Positions 14,335-23,467 of a DNA stretch of 45,432 bases are shown piece by piece. A program made the translations under genes and the position numbers. Source of the stretch: Halomonas colorata (lineage in GTDB: Bacteria > Pseudomonadota > Gammaproteobacteria > Pseudomonadales > Halomonadaceae); NCBI RefSeq assembly GCF_014897985.1, contig NZ_JABUZA010000039.1, forward strand, positions 1 through 45,432. Direction: 5' to 3'. Position 1 is the first letter of the stretch; each line of letters opens with the position of its first letter. The notes below the pieces were generated by a model. The model saw only the letters and a list, made by a program, of their open reading frames with translations, was not told the DNA's origin and did not search any database.

Positions 14335-14700
14335 ATGACTGATTCAGAAAATTTGCTGGTGATAATTCGGCATGCGCCGTATGGCTCTAATTTGCTCCGC
14401 GAGGGGCTAGATGCGGCGCTGGTCGCCGCCGCCTTTGGCCAACCTGTCGATTTGCTGTTTCTGGGGCAGGGTATAATGGCGCTGGTAAAAGAGCAGGGCA
14501 GCGGAGCCCCAGGGCAGAAAGCCAGCTTACCTACCATGGATATGCTGGAAATGTACGATATTGAGAACCTATGGACCTCTGAGGCCTCTTTGGCGGCCAT
14601 TGGCGTACCTTTAGCTGCACTGCGTGATAACGTGCGCCTGTTGAAGCCTGAGGCTATGCCTGCGTTCATGCAGCAATATTCGCATGTACTTAATTTTTAG
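14335..14700 (+). CDS. tusC: Sulfurtransferase complex subunit TusC
   Basis: This is the second DsrE-fold subunit of the TusBCD sulfur relay, 121 residues (E. coli TusC is 119). The pattern ENLLVIIRHAPYGSNLLREG followed by LDAALVAAAFGQPVDLLFLG matches the family. GAGGG precedes ATG 14335, 9 bases after the tusD stop. TusC forms the hexamer core with TusD and TusB in the cytoplasm and carries no catalytic Cys of its own. Confidence 0.88.
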   Translation: MTDSENLLVIIRHAPYGSNLLREGLDAALVAAAFGQPVDLLFLGQGIMALVKEQGSGAPGQKASLPTMDMLEMYDIENLWTSEASLAAIGVPLAALRDNVRLLKPEAMPAFMQQYSHVLNF

Positions 14701-14713
14701 CGGAATACCTACC

Positions 14714-15001
14714 ATGTTGCATATTTTAACTAAGGCGCCGGGTAGCGATGCAGCGCAACAGATGCAGCAAGCCGTTGGCTGCGAAGATGCAGTGCTGTTG
14801 ATCGAAGAAGGCGTACAGGCGGTACTAAAACCACATTGGGAAGGCTGGCAGGACTATCACTCACGTATCTATTTACTGGCGGAAGACGTGTCATCCTGGG
14901 GGCTTGGCGAGCAGTTAGAAGCGCATGTATTTCCCACAGTAGATATGAACGGCTTTGTCTCCTTAACGGAGCACCACCTTCAGACCGTGACATGGTATTA
15001 A
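14714..15001 (+). CDS. tusB: Sulfurtransferase complex subunit TusB
   Basis: This is the third subunit of TusBCD, 95 residues, with the family start MLHILTKAPGSD and a VLLIEEGVQAVL strand typical of DsrH/TusB. ATG 14714 is chosen over the frame beginning 30 bases earlier inside tusC, because family members start at MLHI. It lies 13 bases after tusC and one base before tusE. TusB completes the heterohexamer. Confidence 0.87.
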   Translation: MLHILTKAPGSDAAQQMQQAVGCEDAVLLIEEGVQAVLKPHWEGWQDYHSRIYLLAEDVSSWGLGEQLEAHVFPTVDMNGFVSLTEHHLQTVTWY

Positions 15002-15002
15002 T

Positions 15003-15353
15003 ATGTCAGATGTGAAAATATACCGTTATCTTGATTCATCCAAAAAAATTGGCCTTGATCCCGAGGGATATCTAGTTGAACAGTCAGCGTGGTCGAAATC
15101 GGTCGCTGAAATGCTCGCGTCAGATGAAGGGCTAGTACTGACTGACGAGCATTGGGAATTAATCGACGTTGTGCGGGATTTCTACCAGCGCTATGAAATG
15201 GCGCCGGCCATGCGGCCACTGGTTAAAGCTACCAAGAATGCATTGGGTGAAGAGAAGGGCAAATCGATATACCTTATGACGCTGTTTCCCGGCAGCCCAC
15301 CTAAGCGCATTGCACGCCTTGCCGGGCTGCCCAAGCCAACTAACTGCCTTTAA
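15003..15353 (+). CDS. tusE: Sulfur carrier protein TusE (DsrC family)
   Basis: TusE takes the sulfur from TusD and presents it to the tRNA thiolase MnmA. The 116-residue protein ends PKPTNCL: the penultimate Cys115 is the sulfur-carrying residue. The second upstream Cys found in dissimilatory DsrC is absent, so this is the tRNA-type TusE. The gene starts one base after tusB. Its stop overlaps, tail to tail, the stop of the XRE-cupin regulator (TTAA, 15350-15353). Confidence 0.92.
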   Translation: MSDVKIYRYLDSSKKIGLDPEGYLVEQSAWSKSVAEMLASDEGLVLTDEHWELIDVVRDFYQRYEMAPAMRPLVKATKNALGEEKGKSIYLMTLFPGSPPKRIARLAGLPKPTNCL

Positions 15354-15982
15354 GCCGCCTCGCCTCGAGTACATACCGAGAGTACGACGGCGTCATCCGC
15401 ACTGGTGGACACCAGTGCGTGGCCCATATCGCTATCAAAATAAATGCTGTCGCCTTCGGTAAGTATCAAAGGGGCATAAAACTCGCTGTAAAGCATGATA
15501 TCGCCGTGAAGTACCATCAAAAACTCTTCGCCATCGTGGCGTACCCACTGGTGGTACTCGTCGAAGCTGCGCGCTCGTACAATGGTTTTAAACGGAATCA
15601 TGCGCTTTTGCGCCAACTGATGGCCAAGCAGCTCATGTTCGTAGGTAGGGGTTGGGTGCAATTGCCCTTTGCCTTGGCGGGTAAGATCACGTCGGCCCAT
15701 GGTATAGCGTTCACGCTTGGGTGGCGTAAATAGCTGGGGCAGGTCGATATTAAGCCCTGTGGTAAGTTTTTGAACCACGCTAAACGTAGGCGAGACCTGA
15801 TCATTTTCAATTTTTGAAAGCGTTGAACGCGCTAGCCCCGTGCGCTGGCTTACATCTTCTAGCGTCCATTGGTTAGCAAGACGAATCTGTTTAAGACGCC
15901 CGCCCAGGCGCAGGGGTTCGACAAACGGCTTGCTGCCGGAAGCAATACGCAGCGCAGCATGTTCTTCAGAAGTGGCGGTCAT
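15350..15982 (-). CDS. XRE-family regulator with C-terminal cupin domain
   Basis: This 210-residue regulator has a helix-turn-helix at about 25-80 (LEDVSQRTGLARSTLSKIEN). A cupin beta-barrel covers about 115-205 (HDGEEFLMVLHGDIMLY, then GDSIYFDSDMGHALVS). Proteins of this build repress metabolic genes, often for amino-acid or polyamine use, with the cupin as ligand sensor. The start is uncertain: ATG 15982 begins like relatives, while ATG 16015 adds 11 residues; neither has a good ribosome-binding site. It may act on the deacetylase and Pat genes nearby, but this is only proximity. Confidence 0.85.
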   Translation of the reverse strand: MTATSEEHAALRIASGSKPFVEPLRLGGRLKQIRLANQWTLEDVSQRTGLARSTLSKIENDQVSPTFSVVQKLTTGLNIDLPQLFTPPKRERYTMGRRDLTRQGKGQLHPTPTYEHELLGHQLAQKRMIPFKTIVRARSFDEYHQWVRHDGEEFLMVLHGDIMLYSEFYAPLILTEGDSIYFDSDMGHALVSTSADDAVVLSVCTRGEAA

Positions 15983-16057
15983 AGGGATCACGTTGAAAAC
16001 AGCAGTAATCGCCATAGTACCATAGCGCCAAGGCGTTCCAGGGCATTAGCTGATGCA

Positions 16058-16999
16058 TTAATCGCCTTCTTTGAAAGGCAGCCCCAGCAGGGCTTTTAAA
16101 TGGGCTTCGGCGCCGCTGCCTAGCGATTTGGGGTTGTAGCCACCTTCCAGTACGGAAACAACCCGGTTATCGGCGTACAACGTAGCAATTTCCATTGCCA
16201 GATGGGTCACCCAATAGAAGTCTTCATCATCCAGGCAAATATCACCCATGGGGTCATCGCGATGAGCATCGAACCCGGCGGATATCATCACCAGATCCGG
16301 TTTGAACGCGTGCAGGGCGGGTAGCCATTGGCTTTCGATAAGACGACGAAATTCGGGTCCCTCGGTACCGGCTTCCAGAGGTGTATTGACGACATTTTTC
16401 CATTCGCTGCGTAGATATCGCCATGGGTAGAACGGGTATTGAAAACTCGTGCAGATCAGCACATCAGGCTGGTCTTTAAAAATATCGATCGTTCCATTGC
16501 ACTGATGAACATCGAAATCGAGTATGGCAATACGCTTGGCGCCGTAAGTTTCGCGGGCATGCGCAGCACCTACGGCGATATTATTGTAAAAACAAAACCC
16601 CATGGCATCCGTTGCTTCAGCGTGGTGGCCTGGGGGTCTTACCGCGCAAAAAACGTTATCTGCCTGACGTTTAAATACCTGGTCAACGCCTTTAACGACG
16701 GCACCTGCAGCTACCCGCGCAGCCTTTAAGCTATCCGGGTTCATCAGGGTTTCGCTATCCAGCGCTGCAATCCCTTCACTCGGCAAACACTTATCTAGAG
16801 CATCCAGGTGCCTGATTGGGTGTACTCTGATCAAGGCGTCACGGCTAGCTTCTTTGGCATCGGCTTGCATGGTCTGCTGTAATAAACCCGCAAGCGAAAG
16901 ACGCGCGCGGATAGCTTCCAAACGCTGCGGGCTTTCAGGATGCTCAGGCCCCATATGGTGCAATGAGCAGTCGGGGTGGGTAAGGTAGGCAGTAATCAT
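16058..16999 (-). CDS. Histone deacetylase-family (AcuC-like) protein deacetylase
   Basis: This 313-residue zinc hydrolase is of the arginase/deacetylase fold. The catalytic His pair is H125/H126 (RPPGHHAEA), and the zinc ligands are D163 and H165 (DFDVHQCNGT) and D244 (SAGFDAHRDD). The late active-site Tyr is in VLEGGYN. The usual HHGNG after the ligand is HQCNG here; the ligands themselves are kept. Such enzymes remove acetyl groups from lysines or polyamines. The gene is divergent from a Pat-type acetyltransferase, 105 bases apart, so it probably reverses Pat acetylation, as AcuC does for AcuA in Bacillus. Confidence 0.9.
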   Translation of the reverse strand: MITAYLTHPDCSLHHMGPEHPESPQRLEAIRARLSLAGLLQQTMQADAKEASRDALIRVHPIRHLDALDKCLPSEGIAALDSETLMNPDSLKAARVAAGAVVKGVDQVFKRQADNVFCAVRPPGHHAEATDAMGFCFYNNIAVGAAHARETYGAKRIAILDFDVHQCNGTIDIFKDQPDVLICTSFQYPFYPWRYLRSEWKNVVNTPLEAGTEGPEFRRLIESQWLPALHAFKPDLVMISAGFDAHRDDPMGDICLDDEDFYWVTHLAMEIATLYADNRVVSVLEGGYNPKSLGSGAEAHLKALLGLPFKEGD

Positions 17000-17104
17000 T
17001 CAAGCGCTCCATTGTATTGAGGCCACCTTAATCGCCTCCGGGGCTTGCGCGACAGTGTCAATAAGTCGTACACCGTCGCTATCTATTTCAGAGGAGGCTC
17101 ACAT

Positions 17105-19852
17105 TTGAGTACGCGCTTTTTGCATCATTTCTTTGAACCTCGCACGTTGGCGGTGTTCGGTGCCTCTGAAAAACCAGCCTCGCTGGGTGGACTAGTGCTC
17201 GGCAACCTGCAAGAAGGCGGCTTTAAAGGCACGCTGTGGGCGGTAAACCCCAAAGGGTACAACGCGGTATTGGACGTACCCTGTTTCAGCAGTGTAGCGG
17301 ATTTACCCGAAGTGCCCGACTTGGCCGTAGTCTGCTCTCCGATTGCAGGCGTGCCTAGGTTAATAAAGCGCCTGGGGCAGTTTGGCGTTAAAGCCGCGCT
17401 TGTGCTTTCTGGCGGCGCCTATCTGGACCGCGATAGCGACAACAAGGGCTCTATCCGTGAGCGAATGCTGAAAGCGGCGCTAGCTTCGGGTATCCGCGTG
17501 CTAGGCCCGGAATGCATGGGATTGATCGTGCCGGGCAAGCACCTGAATGCTTCCTACGCCAGCCAGCCGGTTAAAGCAGGTCGCGTGGCGTACTTAGGGC
17601 AATCAGGCATGCTTGCCAACGGCATGATTGATTGGGCAGCGGGGCGTGATGTCGGGTTTTCGCATTTAATCACCGTTGGCGATAGTGTGGATGTCCTGTT
17701 ACCGGATCTGATCGATTACGTCAATCAGTTTTCCCCCGCCCAGGCAATCTTGTTGCACCTGGAGCGCATCACCGATGCCCAGCACTTTATGACCTCCGTG
17801 CGGGATGCTTCGCGTAACCGCTTGGTACTGGCGATAAAAAGCGGCCGGACACCGCAATCGGATATTTCCGGCATGGCGCCTACGCCCGGCATAGCCAATC
17901 GCGATGTGGTGTTTGATGCGGCATTCGCGCGCGCCGGGGTAGTGCGGGTCGATGATTCCGATGAGCTGCTGGATGCGCTGGAAACGCTTTCGCGCATGAA
18001 ACCGCTGCGTGGCGATCGGCTTGCCATCGTTTCCAACGGCTTAGGCCCGGCAATGCTGGCGATTGATAAGTTGATTAGCGCTGGCGGTAAGCTTGCAGAA
18101 TTTAGCCCGGAAACCCAGGCCGCGCTGCATAAAAGCCAGGTCGATATGAGCAAACCGGGCGAAAATCCAGTAGACCTTGGCGGTAACGCAACGCCCGAAC
18201 GGTTTGTTGAAGCGCTGGAGATTGTCGCAGCCGATAGCAACGTTGATGCCGTGCTAGTGGTTCACGCCCCGACACGCCTGGCCCCTTCGGCGATCACTGC
18301 TCAGGCATTGATAGATAACCGTAAGCAATTTCGGCGAAACTTGCTCACAAGCTGGATGGGCCTGAAAGAAGCGCTCAACGCGCGCCACCTGTGTAATGGG
18401 GCAGGCATTCCTACCTATATTTCCCCTGAGAAAGCCGTTAAAGCGTTTATGCATATGGTGGATTACCAGCGTGTTCAAGCTTTGCTGCACGAAATTCCCC
18501 CAAGCTTGCCGTTTTCAACCAGCCCAGAAATACGCGCTCAGTGTCGGGCGCTGATTGCTCAGGCAAAAGAGCAGGGCCGGCAAACGCTTACCCACTCAGA
18601 AACGGCTCAGGTGTTGGAGGCGTACGGGATTCCAACGGCGCCAAGCGTCTATTTGACCAATCCAGATGAAGCCGAAACTGCGGCGCAACAAATTCAGGGC
18701 CCCATGGCCCTCAAAGTCATACACGAAGGTAATTGCCGGCCTTACCGATACCGTAAGCATCCCCACAAAATTTCCGCAGGCTTGCTGCAAGACCTGGAAA
18801 CGTCCAGCCAGGTTGCCCAGGGCATGCGCCAGTTGGGTGACAAAGTGCAGGAGAAGTTTCCGCAGTACGCCATTCGCGAGTATTGCCTTCAGCCCATGCA
18901 ACGTGGCAAGCACTCCATGCAGATTTGTGCGGGTATTACCCGTGATCCGGTTTTCGGCCCGTTAATCGTGTTTGGTATTGGTGGCTACAAAGTTAATATT
19001 TTGGCCGATCGACAAGTGGCACTGCCGCCGTTGAATATGAGCCTGGCCGCCGACATGGTGGGTAGAACTCACGCGGCATCGTTGATTATCGAGCACTCAG
19101 CAGAGCCTGAACGTGATATCGAGCGGTTATGTCAGCTGCTGGTCAAACTCTCTCAGATGGCCTCGGACTTAGTCGATCTGCGTGGCCTTGAGATTAATCC
19201 GTTACTGCTAAACCGTGACGGCGTGCTTGCCGTGGATTTTGCGCTGGACTTAGGCGCCCCGGCGCGTTTTGCCATCATGCCTTACCCGGAGGAACTGCGC
19301 GAATGGGTGACGCTTAAAAACGGTTGGCAGGTAGAGGCACGACCTATTCGGGCCGAAGATGCGCCGTTGATTACCACGTTTCATCGCCAGCTCTCTGAAG
19401 AAAGCATTCGCTTTCGCTACTTTCACAATAAATCCAATCTGACCCAGCGCGATTTATCGATACTTTCGCATATCAATTATGATCGACAAATGGCGTTTAT
19501 CGCTGAACATCAGCACGCCGATGGCAGTAAACAAATGCTGGGCGTCGTGCGGGTATGGAACGACCCTGACAATATACGCACCGAGTTTTCAGTAATTATC
19601 CGCGATGATCTGCAGGGGCTGGGGATTGGCAGTTTGCTAATGAAGAAGATGATCGACTACTGCACCCATATTGGCACGCTCGAAATGATCGGCAAAATCA
19701 TGGTGGACAACCACCCCATGCGCGCGCTGATGAAGCACTTGGGATTCAAATGCCGTTACAACATGGAAGAGCAGGTGATAGATGCCGTGCTGCGCTTGAA
19801 CGAACCCGAAAGCGAGTGGCAGCGCCACCGCCTGGAAAGCTTGCCCGACTAA
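17105..19852 (+). CDS. Pat/YfiQ-type protein lysine acetyltransferase
   Basis: This is a 915-residue protein: an ADP-forming acyl-CoA synthetase-like region (CoA-binding, ligase-like and ATP-grasp domains, about 1-730) fused to a C-terminal GNAT domain. The acetyl-CoA loop LQGLGIG lies near residue 840. In active synthetases the phospho-His lies in SHTG; here the aligned residues are APTPG, so His is lost, as expected for Pat (a regulator that acetylates Acs and other proteins). TTG 17105, preceded by GAGGAGG, is preferred over the longer frame from 17045. It is divergent from the deacetylase gene and ends in a strong hairpin. Confidence 0.9.
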   Translation: MSTRFLHHFFEPRTLAVFGASEKPASLGGLVLGNLQEGGFKGTLWAVNPKGYNAVLDVPCFSSVADLPEVPDLAVVCSPIAGVPRLIKRLGQFGVKAALVLSGGAYLDRDSDNKGSIRERMLKAALASGIRVLGPECMGLIVPGKHLNASYASQPVKAGRVAYLGQSGMLANGMIDWAAGRDVGFSHLITVGDSVDVLLPDLIDYVNQFSPAQAILLHLERITDAQHFMTSVRDASRNRLVLAIKSGRTPQSDISGMAPTPGIANRDVVFDAAFARAGVVRVDDSDELLDALETLSRMKPLRGDRLAIVSNGLGPAMLAIDKLISAGGKLAEFSPETQAALHKSQVDMSKPGENPVDLGGNATPERFVEALEIVAADSNVDAVLVVHAPTRLAPSAITAQALIDNRKQFRRNLLTSWMGLKEALNARHLCNGAGIPTYISPEKAVKAFMHMVDYQRVQALLHEIPPSLPFSTSPEIRAQCRALIAQAKEQGRQTLTHSETAQVLEAYGIPTAPSVYLTNPDEAETAAQQIQGPMALKVIHEGNCRPYRYRKHPHKISAGLLQDLETSSQVAQGMRQLGDKVQEKFPQYAIREYCLQPMQRGKHSMQICAGITRDPVFGPLIVFGIGGYKVNILADRQVALPPLNMSLAADMVGRTHAASLIIEHSAEPERDIERLCQLLVKLSQMASDLVDLRGLEINPLLLNRDGVLAVDFALDLGAPARFAIMPYPEELREWVTLKNGWQVEARPIRAEDAPLITTFHRQLSEESIRFRYFHNKSNLTQRDLSILSHINYDRQMAFIAEHQHADGSKQMLGVVRVWNDPDNIRTEFSVIIRDDLQGLGIGSLLMKKMIDYCTHIGTLEMIGKIMVDNHPMRALMKHLGFKCRYNMEEQVIDAVLRLNEPESEWQRHRLESLPD

Positions 19853-19875
19853 CCAATTCAGCAATCATCGCCAGA

Positions 19876-19930
19876 ATGAATCAGGCCTGCATGAATCAGG
19901 CCTGCATAGTTAGCAGGCCTGATCTTATTT
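19876..19930. terminator. Bidirectional terminator with a duplicated left arm
   Basis: ATCAGGCCTGC (19895-19905) and GCAGGCCTGAT (19913-19923) form a perfect 11-bp stem with a 7-base loop. The 15 bases ATGAATCAGGCCTGC at 19876-19890 are repeated exactly at 19891-19905, so either copy of the left arm could pair with the right arm. It lies between the convergent pat and pdxH genes. Confidence 0.8.
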
Positions 19931-19940
19931 GGCTTCAGCT

Positions 19941-20585
19941 TTACGGGGCCAGGCGGAATTGCCCCCACTCACCGCCATCACGGCGCTCAAAGCGGATACG
20001 GTCGTGCAGCCGACTAGGCTGCCCCTGCCAAAACTCAATCATCTCGGGAGAGAGACGGTAGCCGCCCCAATGAATAGGCCGGGGTATTTCTTGACCCTCA
20101 TAGGCTTGCTCAAAGCGTTTTTGACGCTCTTCGATCCAGTGTCGGTCAGGAATCACAACGCTTTGCGTGGCAATCCACGCGCCCAGCTGGCTGCCGCGCG
20201 GGCGGCTGGCAAAGTACTCATCCGACTCTTCAAGGGCAATCTGTTCAACCGGGCCTTCGATACGCACCTGGCGCGCAAGCGAGGGCCACCAAAACGTCAT
20301 GGCGGCAAACGGAACGTTACTCAGCTCGCTGCCTTTGTGGCTATGGTAATTGGTAAAAAACACCATGCCACGCTCGTCAAAGCCCTTGAGTAACACTACG
20401 CGTGCGTGAGGGCGCCCTTGGCTGTCAGCCGTTGCTAGCGTCATGGCATTAGCGTCTTTAGGCTCCTGTTCCATGGCAAGGCTGAACCATTCATCAAACA
20501 GAGCGAAGGGCCCTTGGGCTGTGTGCGCCTCATCAAGCCGCCCACCTTCGTAGTCACGCCGGATGTCGGCAATATTACGGGTCAT
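19941..20585 (-). CDS. pdxH: Pyridoxamine 5'-phosphate oxidase
   Basis: PdxH oxidises pyridoxine or pyridoxamine 5'-phosphate to pyridoxal 5'-phosphate with FMN in the cytoplasm. The 214-residue product (E. coli 218) shows the FMN- and substrate-binding segments RPHARVVLLKGFDERG, FFTNYHSHKGSEL and ASRPRGSQLGAW. The C-terminal signature EFWQGQPSRLHDRI is followed by the short conserved end. GGGGAG lies about 10 bases before ATG 20585. It is the last gene of a - strand run with DUF2069, wrbA and a cyclotransferase-fold gene. Confidence 0.96.
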   Translation of the reverse strand: MTRNIADIRRDYEGGRLDEAHTAQGPFALFDEWFSLAMEQEPKDANAMTLATADSQGRPHARVVLLKGFDERGMVFFTNYHSHKGSELSNVPFAAMTFWWPSLARQVRIEGPVEQIALEESDEYFASRPRGSQLGAWIATQSVVIPDRHWIEERQKRFEQAYEGQEIPRPIHWGGYRLSPEMIEFWQGQPSRLHDRIRFERRDGGEWGQFRLAP

Positions 20586-20650
20586 TAGCAGATCTCCCCT
20601 TAAATTTTATTTATGTTGGCTACTCTTCATATAAAGCTCAAGCGCAGATA

Positions 20651-21696
<1,046 letters not shown>

Positions 21697-21721
21697 TCAA
21701 TAAATGCTATCGCTTAGGTGC

Positions 21722-22192
21722 TTATGGTATCAGAGCTACCTGCCTGGTGAGAGGTGGCATAAGCAGATGACTGAATTCAGATAATCTGACATACACCCAC
21801 GCGCTACTGCCATCCGCCAGCTGCTTTTCGATCCGCTCATAGCGAATCCCCAGGCGTTCATAGCGGTCGAGCCGAGCCAGCTCCTGGTGCGTTACGGTTA
21901 ACTTTAAACCCTCGACATGGCTCTCAGCTTGTCGCGTTAGGTTCAATCCATCACGCTCGTAACCTTCCAGTACGGCGGCTTCGGGGTTGCCGGACCCACC
22001 AAAAACGAGCCAGCGGATAGCTGCATAACGTAGCGTTCCATACACAAACAGCTGATGCGTGCGTTGCTCTACCGTCTGTCCGTCATCGGGGGGCGAATAT
22101 AACCAGGGGCTTAACATCGTAAGCCACAGCCATGTGGCAGCTGCCAACACTAATAAACCCGCTATGCTGATCACTTTTTTGACCCAGGCCAT
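21722..22192 (-). CDS. Gamma-glutamylcyclotransferase-fold protein with N-terminal membrane anchor
   Basis: The domain begins at HQLFVYGTLR (about residue 46), the YGTL signature of the cyclotransferase/AIG2 fold. It ends near the Asp-containing LARLDRYERLG. The 25 N-terminal residues form a transmembrane helix (SIAGLLVLAAATWLWLTML), so the domain probably faces the periplasm. The activity is unproven; in this fold a conserved Glu is needed for cyclotransferase chemistry, and the best candidate here is in ESHVEGLKL. It is first in the run towards wrbA. Confidence 0.75.
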   Translation of the reverse strand: MAWVKKVISIAGLLVLAAATWLWLTMLSPWLYSPPDDGQTVEQRTHQLFVYGTLRYAAIRWLVFGGSGNPEAAVLEGYERDGLNLTRQAESHVEGLKLTVTHQELARLDRYERLGIRYERIEKQLADGSSAWVYVRLSEFSHLLMPPLTRQVALIP

Positions 22193-22325
22193 TGGTTAAC
22201 CTTTAATAACGTTGGATGTATAGCTTGGCGTGCGGTTTTAATCGAGGCAAGCCTTGAGCAATCTACTTAAGCAATGCGCCAGGGTTTGCTAGGATAATGG
22301 TTAGACCTTATCGGAGGAGCCTGTA

Positions 22326-22916
22326 ATGAACCAGCCACTTCGTGATGATATGGATTTCCGAGCCTTTATTGGCGATGTAAAACCGCTGCCGCGTAGCAAT
22401 CGCGCCGATGCAGGGAGTCGTCGACAAAGCCCCTCCGAAGCACAGCTTGCCAGGCGGGAAAGTGCTGAAGAAGCCATTGGCGAGCGTAACTTTCTATCCG
22501 ATGACTTTGTCGATTTGCTGCCCCCCTTTGACCCTATTGAATATCGCCGTGAGGGCACCCAGCAGGGCGTCGTCGATAAGCTGAAGCACGGTGGGTATAG
22601 CGTGCAGGCCCAGCTGCACTTACTGCGGCGTCCGCTGGCTGAGTGTCGAAGAATGGTGTTTCCCTTTATTCAAGAGGCTTACGCCAACGACTTGCGCTCA
22701 GTAATGATTGTTCACGGCCGGGGGCGTGAACTGGATAGTCCCGCCAACGTTCTGCGCTCGTATTTAGCCAAATGGCTGAGCCAATTCGATGAAGTGCAGG
22801 CTTATGTATCCGCGCAACCTTCAGAAGGCGGCCTTGGCGCTACCTGGGTAATGCTGCGCAAAAGCGAGCGAGCAAAAGCCAATAACCGTGAGCGCCAGCA
22901 AAAGCGGCGGGGTTAA
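22326..22916 (+). CDS. Smr-domain protein (SmrA-type endonuclease)
   Basis: This 196-residue protein has a disordered, charged N-terminal half and a C-terminal Smr domain. VQAQLHLLRRPLAECRR stands where LDLHG is usual, and VMIVHGRGRELD stands for the TGKG-like loop. The strand GATWVMLRK closes the domain. Smr domains nick or bind nucleic acids, as in MutS2 and E. coli YdaL/SmrA. GGAGG precedes ATG 22326. The changed LDLHG motif (no Asp) makes nuclease activity uncertain. It is monocistronic. Confidence 0.85.
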   Translation: MNQPLRDDMDFRAFIGDVKPLPRSNRADAGSRRQSPSEAQLARRESAEEAIGERNFLSDDFVDLLPPFDPIEYRREGTQQGVVDKLKHGGYSVQAQLHLLRRPLAECRRMVFPFIQEAYANDLRSVMIVHGRGRELDSPANVLRSYLAKWLSQFDEVQAYVSAQPSEGGLGATWVMLRKSERAKANNRERQQKRRG

Positions 22917-22990
22917 AGAATAATTCCAAGTCTCTGAGTATTAATGCGTTTCGCATATCTAGTTTTTTTCCTTATTTCATTTAAACTTTT

Positions 22991-23018
22991 CATTAAGTGC
23001 CTAAAAAGGCACTTAATG
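22991..23018. promoter_or_regulatory. Perfect inverted repeat upstream of hipBA-type genes
   Basis: CATTAAGTGCC (22991-23001) and GGCACTTAATG (23008-23018) form an 11-bp inverted repeat around TAAAAA. No proper T-run follows, so it fits an operator better than the smrA terminator. Related CTTAA/TTAAG halves recur at 23034-23120. Confidence 0.5.
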
Positions 23019-23082
23019 ACTCATTTTTGCGCTTTAAGTCCAAATATAAGCACTTTTAAAATGGCCTCATTCTTTAATATGC

Positions 23083-23119
23083 TATTATAGGGGCTTAAAG
23101 AGCGTTTTTCGCTTTTAAG
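23083..23119 (+). promoter_or_regulatory. Candidate hipB promoter and operator
   Basis: A TATTAT -10-like box (23083-23088) is followed by an imperfect palindrome, CTTAAAGAGCG (23094-23104) with CGCTTTTAAG (23110-23119), just before the hipB ribosome-binding site. An XRE antitoxin would be expected to autorepress from such a site. No good -35 was found. Confidence 0.45.
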
Positions 23120-23137
23120 TACTTTTTAGAGGACTTT

Positions 23138-23467
23138 ATGGGCATTGAGAGCATGTCGCCCTCTGCTTTGGTGGAAGAGCTGGGGCATCGCTTGAAGCAG
23201 GCACGTCTTAACCAGGATCTGACGCAGCAAGAAGTGGCTAAGCTTGCTGGCTTATCCAGAAAGGTGGTACTGAATGCTGAAAAGGGTAGGGCTCAGCTAG
23301 AGGCGTTCGTTGCCATTATGGTGGCCTTGAATTTGACAGCACAGCTGGATCACTTCTTGCCACAGCAAATGATTTCCCCCTTACAGCTCTCCAAACTCCA
23401 AGGCAAACAGCGCAAGCGTGCTTCTGGGCAGAGCACCATAGCTGACGGGGAGACGCTTGAATGGTAA
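23138..23467 (+). CDS. HipB-like XRE antitoxin
   Basis: This 109-residue DNA-binding protein has a helix-turn-helix at about 15-70 (LTQQEVAKLAGLSRKVVLNA). A basic tail ends in LEW, like the flexible end of HipB. It should neutralise the adjacent HipA-like kinase and repress their shared promoter. GAGGAC precedes ATG 23138, and the last 7 bases overlap the hipA start, which coordinates expression of the pair. Confidence 0.87.
   Translation: MGIESMSPSALVEELGHRLKQARLNQDLTQQEVAKLAGLSRKVVLNAEKGRAQLEAFVAIMVALNLTAQLDHFLPQQMISPLQLSKLQGKQRKRASGQSTIADGETLEW

Noticed and set aside
17045..17104. Longer N-terminus for the Pat protein
   Set aside because: The 20 extra residues have no family likeness, and GAGGAGG is placed for TTG 17105.
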